Assembly: GCA_963825335.1 (NCBI GenBank) | Contig: CAWGSP010000001.1 | Span: forward strand, 1,736,001-1,800,000 | DNA length: 64,000 nt | Source: Methanobacterium_B sp963825335 | GTDB taxonomy: Archaea; Methanobacteriota; Methanobacteria; Methanobacteriales; Methanobacteriaceae | Direction: 5' to 3' | In this document: positions 55,935-64,000 of the stretch, piece after piece | Layout: each line of letters begins with the position of its first letter | Numbering within the stretch: position 1 is the stretch's first letter | Made by a program: the position numbers and the translations under genes | Notes under the pieces: model-generated | The model's input: the letters and a program-made list of their open reading frames with translations, nothing else | What the model was told of the DNA's origin: nothing | Databases searched by the model: none

Positions 55935-56552
55935 TTAATCAACTTTTGAATTGATTCTAATCACCCTTTCTGGCGTCACAATCATGTTTATTTTCTGGTC
56001 ATGAGATTCTATGGGCACATTTTTTATAACCTGAGATTCATGTACAGTTGTAACAAGAGGTGTTTTATTATTTATTGCCTCAACCATGTTCAACTGTAAA
56101 ATTTCCCTGTCACCGAATCCTCCGCCTTTACCAAGCCTGCCACCTAATGTGTCAACAGCTACAGATCCCTCTACAACCATATCGATCTTTGGAAATGTTT
56201 CGAGTTTACTGCCATATTTAAATGCACCTTCAATAGTCGAAGCTTCCTTCTCCAACCCCTCGACAATCAATGGATCTATTTTGATGTATCCGTCCAATAG
56301 TTTAGGTGTTGCCATGATCAGTAGTTTACCATCGGCAATTGCATTTTCACGAACGTTGCACTGAGCAGTATCAGGACTCACAAATATTATGGCAGATTTA
56401 TCCCATTCACAAGTGTTTCTCAGTAGATCTGCTGCTACTTTTACTCCTTTAAATATTGGTATCCTACCGGTACAATATGATTTTGTAACATGGGACTTTT
56501 CCATATTATTCCAGATCATCTTCCTTACAGATTCTTTTGTATCTACAGTCAA
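55935..56552 (-). CDS. 5-formyltetrahydrofolate cyclo-ligase-like protein
   Basis: 205 residues. The family mark GKGGGFGDREI (about 140-150) and the strand LVTTVHESQVI match the cyclo-ligase/MTHFSD group. In methanogens the true substrate is uncertain, since they use tetrahydromethanopterin; the protein may act on a related pterin. It is cytoplasmic. The start is a TTG six bases after TTGGTGAG. Confidence 0.87.
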   Translation of the reverse strand: MTVDTKESVRKMIWNNMEKSHVTKSYCTGRIPIFKGVKVAADLLRNTCEWDKSAIIFVSPDTAQCNVRENAIADGKLLIMATPKLLDGYIKIDPLIVEGLEKEASTIEGAFKYGSKLETFPKIDMVVEGSVAVDTLGGRLGKGGGFGDREILQLNMVEAINNKTPLVTTVHESQVIKNVPIESHDQKINMIVTPERVIRINSKVD

Positions 56553-56898
56553 ATTCTCACCAAATTATATCTATTACAGCCAATTGTTGTTTTATATGGA
56601 AGGAATGATATTTATCATTTATCTGATAAATATTAAACAGTTAAATTAGCATTATTATCCTTTTTTAAGGTCTTAAATGAGTTATATTATATAAAGTATT
56701 ACACAATAACTTTATATGATTGATCGAACAATTATTTATTACCTTATTTATTTTAAATTTAACGAAACATACAATTAAAATAAACAGTTATATACTATGA
56801 TAATAGTTAATAATTAATTAATGTTAATTAATGTAAATAAGAAGAACAACTATATAAATGTATTAGTTGACTTAAGATTACAACGGTTGTGATATTAA
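56553..56898. promoter_or_regulatory. Long upstream region of the HMG-CoA synthase gene
   Basis: Contains a perfect tandem 10-mer TTAATTAATG (56814-56823 and 56824-56833) just upstream of a TATA box TATATAAAT at 56851-56859, which would place initiation near 56878, 20 bases before the ATG. The tandem 10-mer lies where an activator or TFB contact could be. Confidence 0.6.
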
Positions 56899-57948
56899 AT
56901 GGCAGGAATTGTAGGATATGGAGTTTATATACCTTCATATAGGATAAAAGTCGAGGAAATAGCAAAAGTATGGGGCGACGACCCTAAGGCATTATCGAGA
57001 GGATTGATTGTACAAGAAAAATCTGTACCTGGTCCTGATGAAGACACAGCAACAATATCGGTTGAAGCTGCTCGAAATTCCCTTAAAAGAGCTATCATAG
57101 ACCCTCAAAAAATAGGTGCTGTATACGTGGGTTCAGAATCACACCCATACGCAGTCAAACCAACCGCAACAATAGTTGCAGAAGCTGTTCAAGCATCACC
57201 AGAACTAACAGCAGCAGACCTTGAATTTGCATGTAAAGCAGGAACTGCAGGTATGCAAATATGTATGGGACTAGTTGATTCTGGTATTGTCGAATACGGA
57301 CTAGCTGTAGGATCGGATACTGCACAAGGTGCACCGGGAGATGCTTTAGAATATACTGCATCTGCAGGAGGGGCCGCTTATATTATCGGCAAACAGAACA
57401 CCATAGCAGATTTCGAGGGAACTTATAGTTTCACGACAGACACACCCGATTTCTACAGGAGGGAAGGAAAACCTTACCCTAAACATGGTGGAAGATTTAC
57501 AGGAGAACCAGCTTTTTTCAAACATGTTCTATCGGGTGCAAAGGGTATATTCGATAAGATGGGAACAGAAGCATCAGACTACGATCATGTAATTTTCCAT
57601 CAGCCAAATGGTAAGTTTTATATTCGCGTCGCTAAAAAACTCGGATTTACGGAAGAACAGTACAAAACAGGATTGTTAACCCCTGTAATTGGGAACACAT
57701 ACTCCGGTGCAACACCACTTGGACTTGCAGCAGTCCTGGATATTGCAAAACCAGACGATCGTATCATGGCAGTTTCATATGGCTCAGGAGCTGGAAGCGA
57801 TGCTTTCAGTATAACAGTCAATGACAGAATTGATGAGGTTAGGGATAAGGCCCCAAAGGTAACCGATATGGTAGCTAATAAAACCAACATCGACTATGCT
57901 ATGTATGCCAAGTACAAAGGAAAAATAAAAATGGGTTGGATAGATTAA
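56899..57948 (+). CDS. hmgS: Hydroxymethylglutaryl-CoA synthase
   Basis: 349 residues, the normal archaeal length. The enzyme joins acetoacetyl-CoA and acetyl-CoA in the mevalonate route to isoprenoid membrane lipids. Visible motifs are GYGVYIPSYRI at the start, the catalytic Cys in FACKAGTAGMQ near 110, VIFHQPNGKF with the catalytic His near 235, and GNTYSGATPLG. The thiolase gene follows 119 bases later, so the substrate can be channelled between the two enzymes. Confidence 0.97.
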   Translation: MAGIVGYGVYIPSYRIKVEEIAKVWGDDPKALSRGLIVQEKSVPGPDEDTATISVEAARNSLKRAIIDPQKIGAVYVGSESHPYAVKPTATIVAEAVQASPELTAADLEFACKAGTAGMQICMGLVDSGIVEYGLAVGSDTAQGAPGDALEYTASAGGAAYIIGKQNTIADFEGTYSFTTDTPDFYRREGKPYPKHGGRFTGEPAFFKHVLSGAKGIFDKMGTEASDYDHVIFHQPNGKFYIRVAKKLGFTEEQYKTGLLTPVIGNTYSGATPLGLAAVLDIAKPDDRIMAVSYGSGAGSDAFSITVNDRIDEVRDKAPKVTDMVANKTNIDYAMYAKYKGKIKMGWID

Positions 57949-58067
57949 ATTTTTTTAACCCATTCACATTTGAATTAAATTTAATAAAAATTATGAAATT
58001 ATTTTCGGGCAGATTTGTTGATTGATTGACATTCTAAAAACCCGATCAGATTTATGGAGGAATTTAT

Positions 58068-59219
58068 TTGAGAGATGTTGCAATTATAGGAGTCTCACAG
58101 ACCCAATTCGGAGAGCTCTGGGATGTATCTTTTAGAGATATGATCACAGAAGCTGGAATGAAGGCAATTAAAGATGCAAACATCGAGGGAGACGAATTAG
58201 ACGCCATGTATGTTGGAAATATGTCTGCTGGTCTTTTCGTTGAACAGGAACACATAGCATCATTAATAGCAGACCATGCAGGTTTAACACCAATACCATG
58301 TGCAAGGATCGAAGCAGCATGCGCATCTGGAGGTCTTGCACTAAGAAATGGTATTATGGCAGTTGCATCGGGTTACCATGATATTGTAATATCAGCCGGT
58401 GTCGAAAAGATGACAGATGTTGTCGACCCAACACCAGCTATCGCAACCGCATCAGACCAGGAATGGGAAGCACAACAAGGTGTAACATTCCCTGCACTTT
58501 ATGCTATGATGGCACGAAGACACATGCATGAATATGGTACAACAAGGGAACAACTTGCAATGGTTTCTGTATTGAACCATAAACACGGTGCAAAAAATCC
58601 ACTTGCACAGTATCCACGTGAAATCACCATAGACCAAGTATTAAACTCAGGCATAGTGGCAGACCCATTGAGGTTACTCGATTGTTCACCTGTTTCTGAC
58701 GGGGCAGCAGGGGTAATTTTATGTCCTGCAGAAGATGCCAAAAAGTATACAGATACACCAATCTATGTAAAAGCATCAGCACAGGCATCATCTACAATTG
58801 CACTGCACGATCGTCATGATATAACAACCATAGATTCAACAGTAAATGCAGCCAAAAAAGCATATGAAATGGCTCACATGACACCTAAGGACATTGGAGG
58901 GGTAGAAGTTCACGATTGTTTCAGTATAAACGGACTTTTAGCCATCGAAGATCTTGGATTTGTGGAGAAGGGACAAGGTGGTCCTGCAATAGAAGACGGA
59001 ATAACAGAACTCGACGGACAGATACCTGTAAACCCATCAGGAGGTCTCAAAGCAAGAGGCCATCCATTAGGCGCGACTGGAATTGCACAAGCAGCTGAAA
59101 TAGTATGGCAGCTACGTGGAGATGCAGGAAAAAGACAGATCGAGGGTATTGAAGTTGGTATGACACATAATATCGGCGGAACCGGCGGAACATGTGCAGT
59201 ACATATTCTATCTCGTTAG
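58068..59219 (+). CDS. Acetyl-CoA C-acetyltransferase (thiolase)
   Basis: 383 residues, archaeal thiolase of the SCP-x/thiolase type. It makes acetoacetyl-CoA for HMG-CoA synthase. The first catalytic Cys lies in EAACASGGLALRNG near 86, the His in LKARGHPLGATG near 337 and the second Cys in GGTGGTCAVHIL near the C-terminus. The TTG start follows GGAGGAATTTA. A hairpin with a T-run ends the operon. The DUF35 scaffold protein that joins these two enzymes in other archaea is not encoded in the operon. Confidence 0.96.
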   Translation: MRDVAIIGVSQTQFGELWDVSFRDMITEAGMKAIKDANIEGDELDAMYVGNMSAGLFVEQEHIASLIADHAGLTPIPCARIEAACASGGLALRNGIMAVASGYHDIVISAGVEKMTDVVDPTPAIATASDQEWEAQQGVTFPALYAMMARRHMHEYGTTREQLAMVSVLNHKHGAKNPLAQYPREITIDQVLNSGIVADPLRLLDCSPVSDGAAGVILCPAEDAKKYTDTPIYVKASAQASSTIALHDRHDITTIDSTVNAAKKAYEMAHMTPKDIGGVEVHDCFSINGLLAIEDLGFVEKGQGGPAIEDGITELDGQIPVNPSGGLKARGHPLGATGIAQAAEIVWQLRGDAGKRQIEGIEVGMTHNIGGTGGTCAVHILSR

Positions 59220-59243
59220 ATTTGTAGGGAATAAATATTAGAT

Positions 59244-59281
59244 ATTAGTCTTAAATGACTAATTTTTTTTAATTTTTTTTA
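59244..59281 (+). terminator. Hairpin plus T-run terminator after thiolase
   Basis: ATTAGTC (59244-59250) and GACTAAT (59257-59263) form a 7-bp stem with a 6-base loop, followed by two runs of eight T. It resembles a bacterial intrinsic terminator and also meets the archaeal oligo-T rule. Confidence 0.75.
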
Positions 59282-59435
59282 ATATGCGATCATGAGAAAT
59301 GAGTTATTATAATGATAAAATTTTGATCGTTTGTAAGTTTAAATAGAATCATCGATGATATACACTGAAAATCGCTTGGTTCAATTCATAATTGATAAAA
59401 AGAACCGTCAATGGATTTAAAAAAATTAGTAACAA

Positions 59436-59783
59436 TTATTCCGTTGGTAAGCCTTTTTTACTCCATTTTTGGATTCCGCCTGATAGATTTTTAACATCAT
59501 TAAAACCCATTTTATTCATCAATTTTACGGCATTTGAACTTCTACGGCCCGAACGGCAGCATACCAAATAAGCATGTTTTTTATCGAGCAGTTCAATTTC
59601 TTTTTCGAAGTCATGACCATTGTAGTTAACATTTACAGCCCCTTTAATATGGCCTTCGGCATATTCTTCAGGGCTTCTAACATCCAATATAATGAATTCA
59701 GTGTTATTGGTATTATTTTTGATTAATTCTGAAGCATCTGAAACATCTATATTATTTTTTTTTGATTTGTTTAATCCAAACAT
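59436..59783 (-). CDS. Single-domain rhodanese
   Basis: 115 residues. The active-site loop VCCRSGRRSS holds the sulfur-carrying Cys, and LDVRSPEEYAEGHIKGAVN is the usual rhodanese landmark. It may transfer sulfur for cofactor synthesis or thiosulfate/cyanide handling. No signal peptide is seen. It converges on the thiolase gene. Confidence 0.93.
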   Translation of the reverse strand: MFGLNKSKKNNIDVSDASELIKNNTNNTEFIILDVRSPEEYAEGHIKGAVNVNYNGHDFEKEIELLDKKHAYLVCCRSGRRSSNAVKLMNKMGFNDVKNLSGGIQKWSKKGLPTE

Positions 59784-59941
59784 TTTGAAACCCTTTCAAA
59801 TAATTAATTGATTAAAAAAATTTATTAAAACTTCGTATGATAATACACCTAAAAAAGAGAGATTTATTTGGGTTAAAAAAAAGTTTAAAAAAATAAAAAA
59901 AATTGATGTAAAATATTTTTTTACGTGTTTATAACGTAAAT

Positions 59942-61576
59942 CTACATCATTGGGGGCATGCCGCCAGGCATTCCGCCCATTCCTTCCATTCCGCCCATGT
60001 CAGGTGCGCTGGTTTTTGTTGATGCTATCATATCATCGATACGTAATATCATTTCAGCAGCTTCTGCAGCGGATTGAATGGCCTGTTTTTTAACTCTCAT
60101 TGGTTCGATTACACCTGCAACTTCCATGTCAGTAACATCGCCGGTGAAAACATTGAGTCCCATGTATGGGGATTTTTCATGTGCAGCTCTTAGATCAACG
60201 AGTGCGTCGATACTGTCTAATCCAGCATTTTCAGCTAGAGTTTTTGGCACTACTTCGAGTGCTGCTGCAAATGCACCTATGGCTAACTGTTCCCTTCCAC
60301 TTATGGTGTCAGCGTATTCTTTTAAACCCTTAGCAATTGCTATTTCGGGTGCTCCTCCACCAGCTACAACTTTTCCGTCTTCAACTGTTGCTGCAACTAC
60401 ACCAATTGCATCATCCACAGCTCTTTCAACTTCTTCTGCAACGTGTTTGGTACTTCCTCTGAGTATGATTGAAACAGCCTTCGGGTCAATACAGTCTTCA
60501 ACAAATAACATTATCTCGTCGAATATTTTTTTCTCGTACACAACACCTGCTATTCCAAGGTCTTCTGGTTTGAGGTCTTCGAGATTGGTTGCAACCCTTG
60601 CACCTGTAGCTTTTTCTAATCTCTCTATGTCTGATTTTCTGACCCTTTTAACTGCAAGTATTCCTTCTCTTGCTAGGAAATGCTGAGCAAGGTCGTCTAT
60701 ACCTTTCTGACAGAAAAGAACATTTGCTCCACTATCGATTACTTTGTCAACCATGTCCCTTATCATGTTTTCTTCTTGTTCAATGAATCCCTGCATCTGT
60801 GATGGGTCTGTGAGATTGATTTTAGCATCGGTTTCGAGGCTTTTCACTTCTATAGGGTATTTTAGGAGGGCAATCTTAGCATCTTCAACTTTTTTAGGCA
60901 TTGATGGGTCAAGCCTGCCTTTGTCTATTACAACGCCGTTTACTATCTGTGATTCGTCAACTGTTGCGCCCTGGATCCTGTTGATGTTTATGAGGTCTTT
61001 ATCAACCTTTCCATCTTCTTCAACCTGTTTAACAGCACTGACTATTAGTTCTGCTAATGGTTTTCTTGCTTTTTCTGTTCCTTTTCCAGTCATTGCTGTC
61101 ATTGCAATACTCATGAGAGTATCACGGTCGGAAGCATCAATTGCAATTTCTTCGAGAATTTTCTGAGCCTTTATAGCTGCTTTTCTGTAACCCATTGAGA
61201 TAACTGTTGGGTGTATTTCCATTTCAAGAAGGTCTTCAGCTTTTTTGAGGAGTTCTCCAGCAATTATAACTGCTGTTGTTGTTCCGTCTCCAACTTCGTC
61301 TTCCTGAGTTTTTGCAACTTCAACAAGCATTTTTGCTGCAGGATGTTCAATATCCATTTCTTTAAGAATGGTCACACCATCGTTTGTTACAACAATGTCT
61401 CCTAAACCGTCTACAAGCATTTTGTCCATTCCTTTAGGACCTAATGTTGTTCTGATTGTTTCTGCAAGTGCTTTACCTGCCATTATGTTCATTCTTTGAG
61501 CATCTCTTCCCAGAAGTCTTTGAGTACCTTCGGGTAGTATTATAAATTGTTGGCCTTGGCCACCTAACTGTGCCAC
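59942..61576 (-). CDS. thsA: Thermosome subunit (group II chaperonin)
   Basis: 544 residues. ATPase motifs TTLGPKGMDKMLVD, TNDGVTIL and VGDGTTTAVI and the hinge GGGAPEIAIAKGL are intact, and the C-terminus has the Gly/Met repeat tail (GGMEGMGGMPGGM). It folds proteins in the cytosol as an eight-fold double ring. The start is GTG at 61576, four bases after AAGGAGATGAT; the ATG at 61585 lies inside that ribosome site. A TATA-like CTATTTATAG lies at about 61641-61650 on the minus strand. Confidence 0.97.
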   Translation of the reverse strand: MAQLGGQGQQFIILPEGTQRLLGRDAQRMNIMAGKALAETIRTTLGPKGMDKMLVDGLGDIVVTNDGVTILKEMDIEHPAAKMLVEVAKTQEDEVGDGTTTAVIIAGELLKKAEDLLEMEIHPTVISMGYRKAAIKAQKILEEIAIDASDRDTLMSIAMTAMTGKGTEKARKPLAELIVSAVKQVEEDGKVDKDLININRIQGATVDESQIVNGVVIDKGRLDPSMPKKVEDAKIALLKYPIEVKSLETDAKINLTDPSQMQGFIEQEENMIRDMVDKVIDSGANVLFCQKGIDDLAQHFLAREGILAVKRVRKSDIERLEKATGARVATNLEDLKPEDLGIAGVVYEKKIFDEIMLFVEDCIDPKAVSIILRGSTKHVAEEVERAVDDAIGVVAATVEDGKVVAGGGAPEIAIAKGLKEYADTISGREQLAIGAFAAALEVVPKTLAENAGLDSIDALVDLRAAHEKSPYMGLNVFTGDVTDMEVAGVIEPMRVKKQAIQSAAEAAEMILRIDDMIASTKTSAPDMGGMEGMGGMPGGMPPMM

Positions 61577-61828
61577 AAATATCATCTCCTTTTGATTATT
61601 TTGTTATCTTACTATGTATTTTATCAGTGGGTTAGAGGTTCTATAAATAGTTTGTCATGGGAGATTAATTTCAAAACAAGAAATCATCATATTAATTAAT
61701 GATAACTGAACCACCACCATCGTAACCAATGAATAAATACATTATAAACATTAAATTTGGTACTATATCTAGTACTTGTCAGTGAATTTGTAAACATAAA
61801 AAAATAGTGTAATGGATAAATATCGGTT
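61577..61828. promoter_or_regulatory. Thermosome promoter region
   Basis: On the minus strand CTATTTATAG at 61641-61650 is a good TATA box, placing initiation near 61620 and leaving about 45 bases of leader. No gene is seen in the spacer to cpgS. Confidence 0.5.
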
Positions 61829-63223
61829 TCAAATATCCATTTCATTTTTTTCATGGAATGTTTCTATCGCACTATCAACAACATTTAAAATAGCTGTTTT
61901 TAGTTTTTCATCGTTGCCGTCTGTGACAACAGGAATATTATCACAGTAAACAACTTCAAGACCAGCTTCCAGTGCATCTTTAGTTGCTACGTCCACTGCA
62001 GCTGCTTTTAATTCGGTTAACATGACATCGGCCATGCCTATATGTTTTTCGATATCCTTCTGTAACAATGGCCTGTTTGAAAGGTGAGGTGTTGTACCAA
62101 CAACCTTACATCCGTAAAAGTCTTCTAGATGTTCTATTAAAACATTTTGTATAGATTCAGGTGCTGTTGTTGCAAAGAGCACATTTTTACCTTTAACATC
62201 TTCTAGCGGTTTTGGCCTGAAAACAGTAGATATTACAGTTGCATTGGGATTTATCTCCTTAATAAATTCCTCAATTTTATTAACTTTTTCAATGTTTGCC
62301 ATAGGTTCTTCGCACATGGTTAAAACTACTAAGTCAGCCATTTTTATCCTGAATGGTCCGAAAAACTTTTCAATATTGATTATTGGTTGGTTTGCACCAA
62401 CAAGAACTATATGTTTGTCGGTTTTTATTGGTGGTATTGCAGCACCACTGCCTTCCATAATGATAAAATCTGCATCGACTTCGTTGGCTATTTCTGCACC
62501 CTTTTTCATGTTGGTAACAAATACATCACCAACCATACCACCACCACACCTTCTGCATCCTATAGTCAGCACACGGCTCATCAATGCATCTTCCCAATGG
62601 TCTGAAGCTGCGTGAACACCCTTATTTGACTGTGCCATCAAGTATTGTGGTGTTATCTTGATCTTGTCACCATGAACGATCTCTGGTTCTGCAGGACCAC
62701 CTCTTCCCATAGCAACTACACATGGATTATAATCTTTTTTATGTATAAGTCTGGCAGCGTAGGCTGATACCGCTGTTTTACCAATTCTTTTACCAGTTCC
62801 AAGTATTTTAAGGGAGGGTTTTTTCAAAACATCGTGTTCTGTGATGGGATAAAATTTGAAATCCGGCCCTTCATAGGGTATTCCAAGGGAGAGTACCACT
62901 GTGGCTATGTTAAAACGTTTGGAATAATCAACTATTGGTTCATCTGAAAGGTCCATTACGACATCTGAATCGTATTTCTCAGCTATTTCCCCTATGAGTT
63001 GGTATGGTATCTTATGATGGTCTTCACCGAAGTGTACAGGTCTTCCTAACTGTTTGGATATACCCTCTTCTGAAGAATCTCTCAACTTTTCGGTACCGCC
63101 AATGAATACTACGGCAACCACTTCATTGTGTTCCATGCTGTCAAGCATATCCAGGGCAGATTTTGTAACTGGTAAATAATGTTCCCCATCAACAAGACAC
63201 AGCATTCTTCTTATGGTTTTCAT
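61829..63223 (-). CDS. cpgS: Cyclic 2,3-diphosphoglycerate synthetase
   Basis: 464 residues. The P-loop ILGTGKRIGKTAVSAY (about 148-163) and the order of conserved blocks (LVDGEHYLPVTKSA at the start; MGRGGPAEPEIV; IGCRRCGGGMVGDVF) match the methanogen enzyme that makes the osmolyte and thermoprotectant cyclic 2,3-diphosphoglycerate from 2,3-diphosphoglycerate and ATP. It is restricted to Methanobacteriales and a few relatives, and so supports the assignment of the window. The ATG at 63223 follows GGAGAACTTTGAA; the upstream ATG overlaps that site. Confidence 0.95.
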   Translation of the reverse strand: MKTIRRMLCLVDGEHYLPVTKSALDMLDSMEHNEVVAVVFIGGTEKLRDSSEEGISKQLGRPVHFGEDHHKIPYQLIGEIAEKYDSDVVMDLSDEPIVDYSKRFNIATVVLSLGIPYEGPDFKFYPITEHDVLKKPSLKILGTGKRIGKTAVSAYAARLIHKKDYNPCVVAMGRGGPAEPEIVHGDKIKITPQYLMAQSNKGVHAASDHWEDALMSRVLTIGCRRCGGGMVGDVFVTNMKKGAEIANEVDADFIIMEGSGAAIPPIKTDKHIVLVGANQPIINIEKFFGPFRIKMADLVVLTMCEEPMANIEKVNKIEEFIKEINPNATVISTVFRPKPLEDVKGKNVLFATTAPESIQNVLIEHLEDFYGCKVVGTTPHLSNRPLLQKDIEKHIGMADVMLTELKAAAVDVATKDALEAGLEVVYCDNIPVVTDGNDEKLKTAILNVVDSAIETFHEKNEMDI

Positions 63224-63467
63224 TTCAAAGTTCTCCATTAAATAAAAAATTCAAGTATTACCCTATTTGAAATTTTGAATATCAAAACGATCTACTAGAT
63301 AAGTGTAAATTTGAAAAGTATACTGGTCCAATTTATCTTGAATAAGATTGACTTTTATTGGACTCAGATCGAATAAAAATATTAATATGATTAAATAATG
63401 TTTCAAACAGTTAACTAACTGTAGATTTAATTGTAACTAAATGTTTTATGAATATTTATTATCAATT

Positions 63468-63797
63468 TTACATTTTGATTTTTTGGTTTTGGTATCTTAA
63501 AACTCCATCATCCTGAAATTTGATCAATTCTTTTTTAGATCTTTTAACCAGTTCAAAAAGTCCGTTGGAAATATTGGTCGAGGATCCGCCGTTGTTGTTC
63601 GCAATTACCTCTGAAATAGCAGTTGAAAGTACAAAAATAGCATATTTATGTTCTGCTTTAGTCCGGTGAATATGGTGGGGGCTTATGTTTAGACAGATGT
63701 ATTCTTTACATTCGTCTTTAACAGTGTACTCGTCTTCGAGATTTTTTAAAACGTATACCAAAAACTGATGTATCTGTATGAGTTCATCCTTGTACAT
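63468..63797 (-). CDS. UPF0058 family protein
   Basis: 109 residues matching the euryarchaeal UPF0058 family: MYKDELIQIHQFLVYVLKNL at the start and NISPHHIHRTKAEHKYAIFVLS in the middle. The His-rich segment could bind metal; function is unknown. GGAGG lies ten bases before the ATG and a TATA-like TATATATAC lies at about 63845-63855 on the minus strand. Confidence 0.9.
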   Translation of the reverse strand: MYKDELIQIHQFLVYVLKNLEDEYTVKDECKEYICLNISPHHIHRTKAEHKYAIFVLSTAISEVIANNNGGSSTNISNGLFELVKRSKKELIKFQDDGVLRYQNQKIKM

Positions 63798-64000
63798 TTA
63801 TAGATACCCTCCATTTAGGAACATTCAAATTGTTCTATTTGCATGTTATATATACTTTGGTACCGTTCCTCATTAAAAAAGGCCATAAGGAAGTGTTATT
63901 TATTATTAACTAGTTAATTTAACATGCCTATATTCGGATAGATTAAAGTAGAATATCATAATAGATAAAGGTTTTGAATGGTAAAATAAAATTGGTTTAT
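63798..64000. other. Upstream region at the window end
   Basis: Contains the UPF0058 promoter (TATA-like, near 63845-63855 on the minus strand). The remaining bases to the window end show no gene. Confidence 0.5.

Noticed and set aside
60078..60686. A 202-codon open frame on the plus strand
   Set aside because: It lies antisense inside the well-supported thermosome gene, with composition dictated by the codon pattern of that gene.
62244..62615. A 123-codon open frame on the plus strand
   Set aside because: Antisense to cpgS; no ribosome site or similarity.

Overview
The window is a low-GC stretch of a methanogen chromosome, almost certainly from the Methanobacteriaceae and most like Methanobacterium. 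Support comes from gene content: a 69-residue archaeal histone, a group II thermosome, cyclic 2,3-diphosphoglycerate synthetase, a UPF0058 protein, the archaeal HMG-CoA synthase/thiolase pair for mevalonate, an AqpM-type aquaporin next to the methanogen families DUF2193 and DUF2180, a secreted protein with pseudomurein-binding repeats, and several PAS/histidine kinases of the kind Methanobacterium carries in number. Starts are commonly ATG, GTG or TTG behind GGAGG or GGTGAT sites, and TATA-like boxes precede several genes. I saw no rRNA, tRNA or CRISPR.

Layout. 0-4.2 kb: end of a FIST sensor gene, a small membrane protein and a membrane histidine kinase. 4.2-6 kb: decayed MBL-hydrolase and TetR genes beside an intact MBL hydrolase that keeps a palindromic operator. 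6-12.3 kb: sparse and AT-rich, with a DUF815 AAA+ ATPase, a second MBL hydrolase and a PsbP-like lipoprotein. 12.5-22.5 kb: MFS transporter, receiver-PAS-kinase, a ppx-ppk polyphosphate operon, alpha/beta hydrolase, TPR protein and methyltransferase. 22.7-24.7 kb: a divergent secreted pair, a chagasin-type cysteine-protease inhibitor and a pseudomurein-binding protein with a class I amidotransferase-like Cys-His-Glu triad. 25-28 kb: small ORFs, the histone, and several broken zinc-ribbon genes. 28-33 kb: PAS kinase, receiver protein, PPOX-like protein and flavodoxin.

33.5-36.1 kb holds the DUF2193-DUF2180-aqpM unit. 36-42.3 kb holds a lipoprotein, an RNase H-like nuclease, PolX, another receiver/PAS kinase and msrA. 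42.3-52.7 kb is the rearranged accessory part: a 1421-residue protein with three glycosyltransferase domains, a DUF4013 pseudogene, an intact IS5-like element with perfect inverted repeats and an 8-bp target duplication, a papain-like protease without signal peptide, an IS630 relic, and reciprocal duplicated fragments of the protease gene and of the msrA end. 52.8-64 kb returns to housekeeping: thioesterase, ferritin-like protein, HIT protein, DUF998, formyl-THF cyclo-ligase-like protein, HMG-CoA synthase, thiolase, rhodanese, thermosome, cpgS and UPF0058.

Themes. Membrane lipid synthesis (HMGS/thiolase) and stress tolerance (thermosome, cyclic diphosphoglycerate, polyphosphate, MsrA, ferritin-like) form the stable backbone. 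Signalling is by kinases without DNA-binding output domains. The surface module (pseudomurein-binding triad protein plus inhibitor) and the methanogen-only DUF2193/DUF2180/aquaporin operon are the best candidates for uncharacterised biology.
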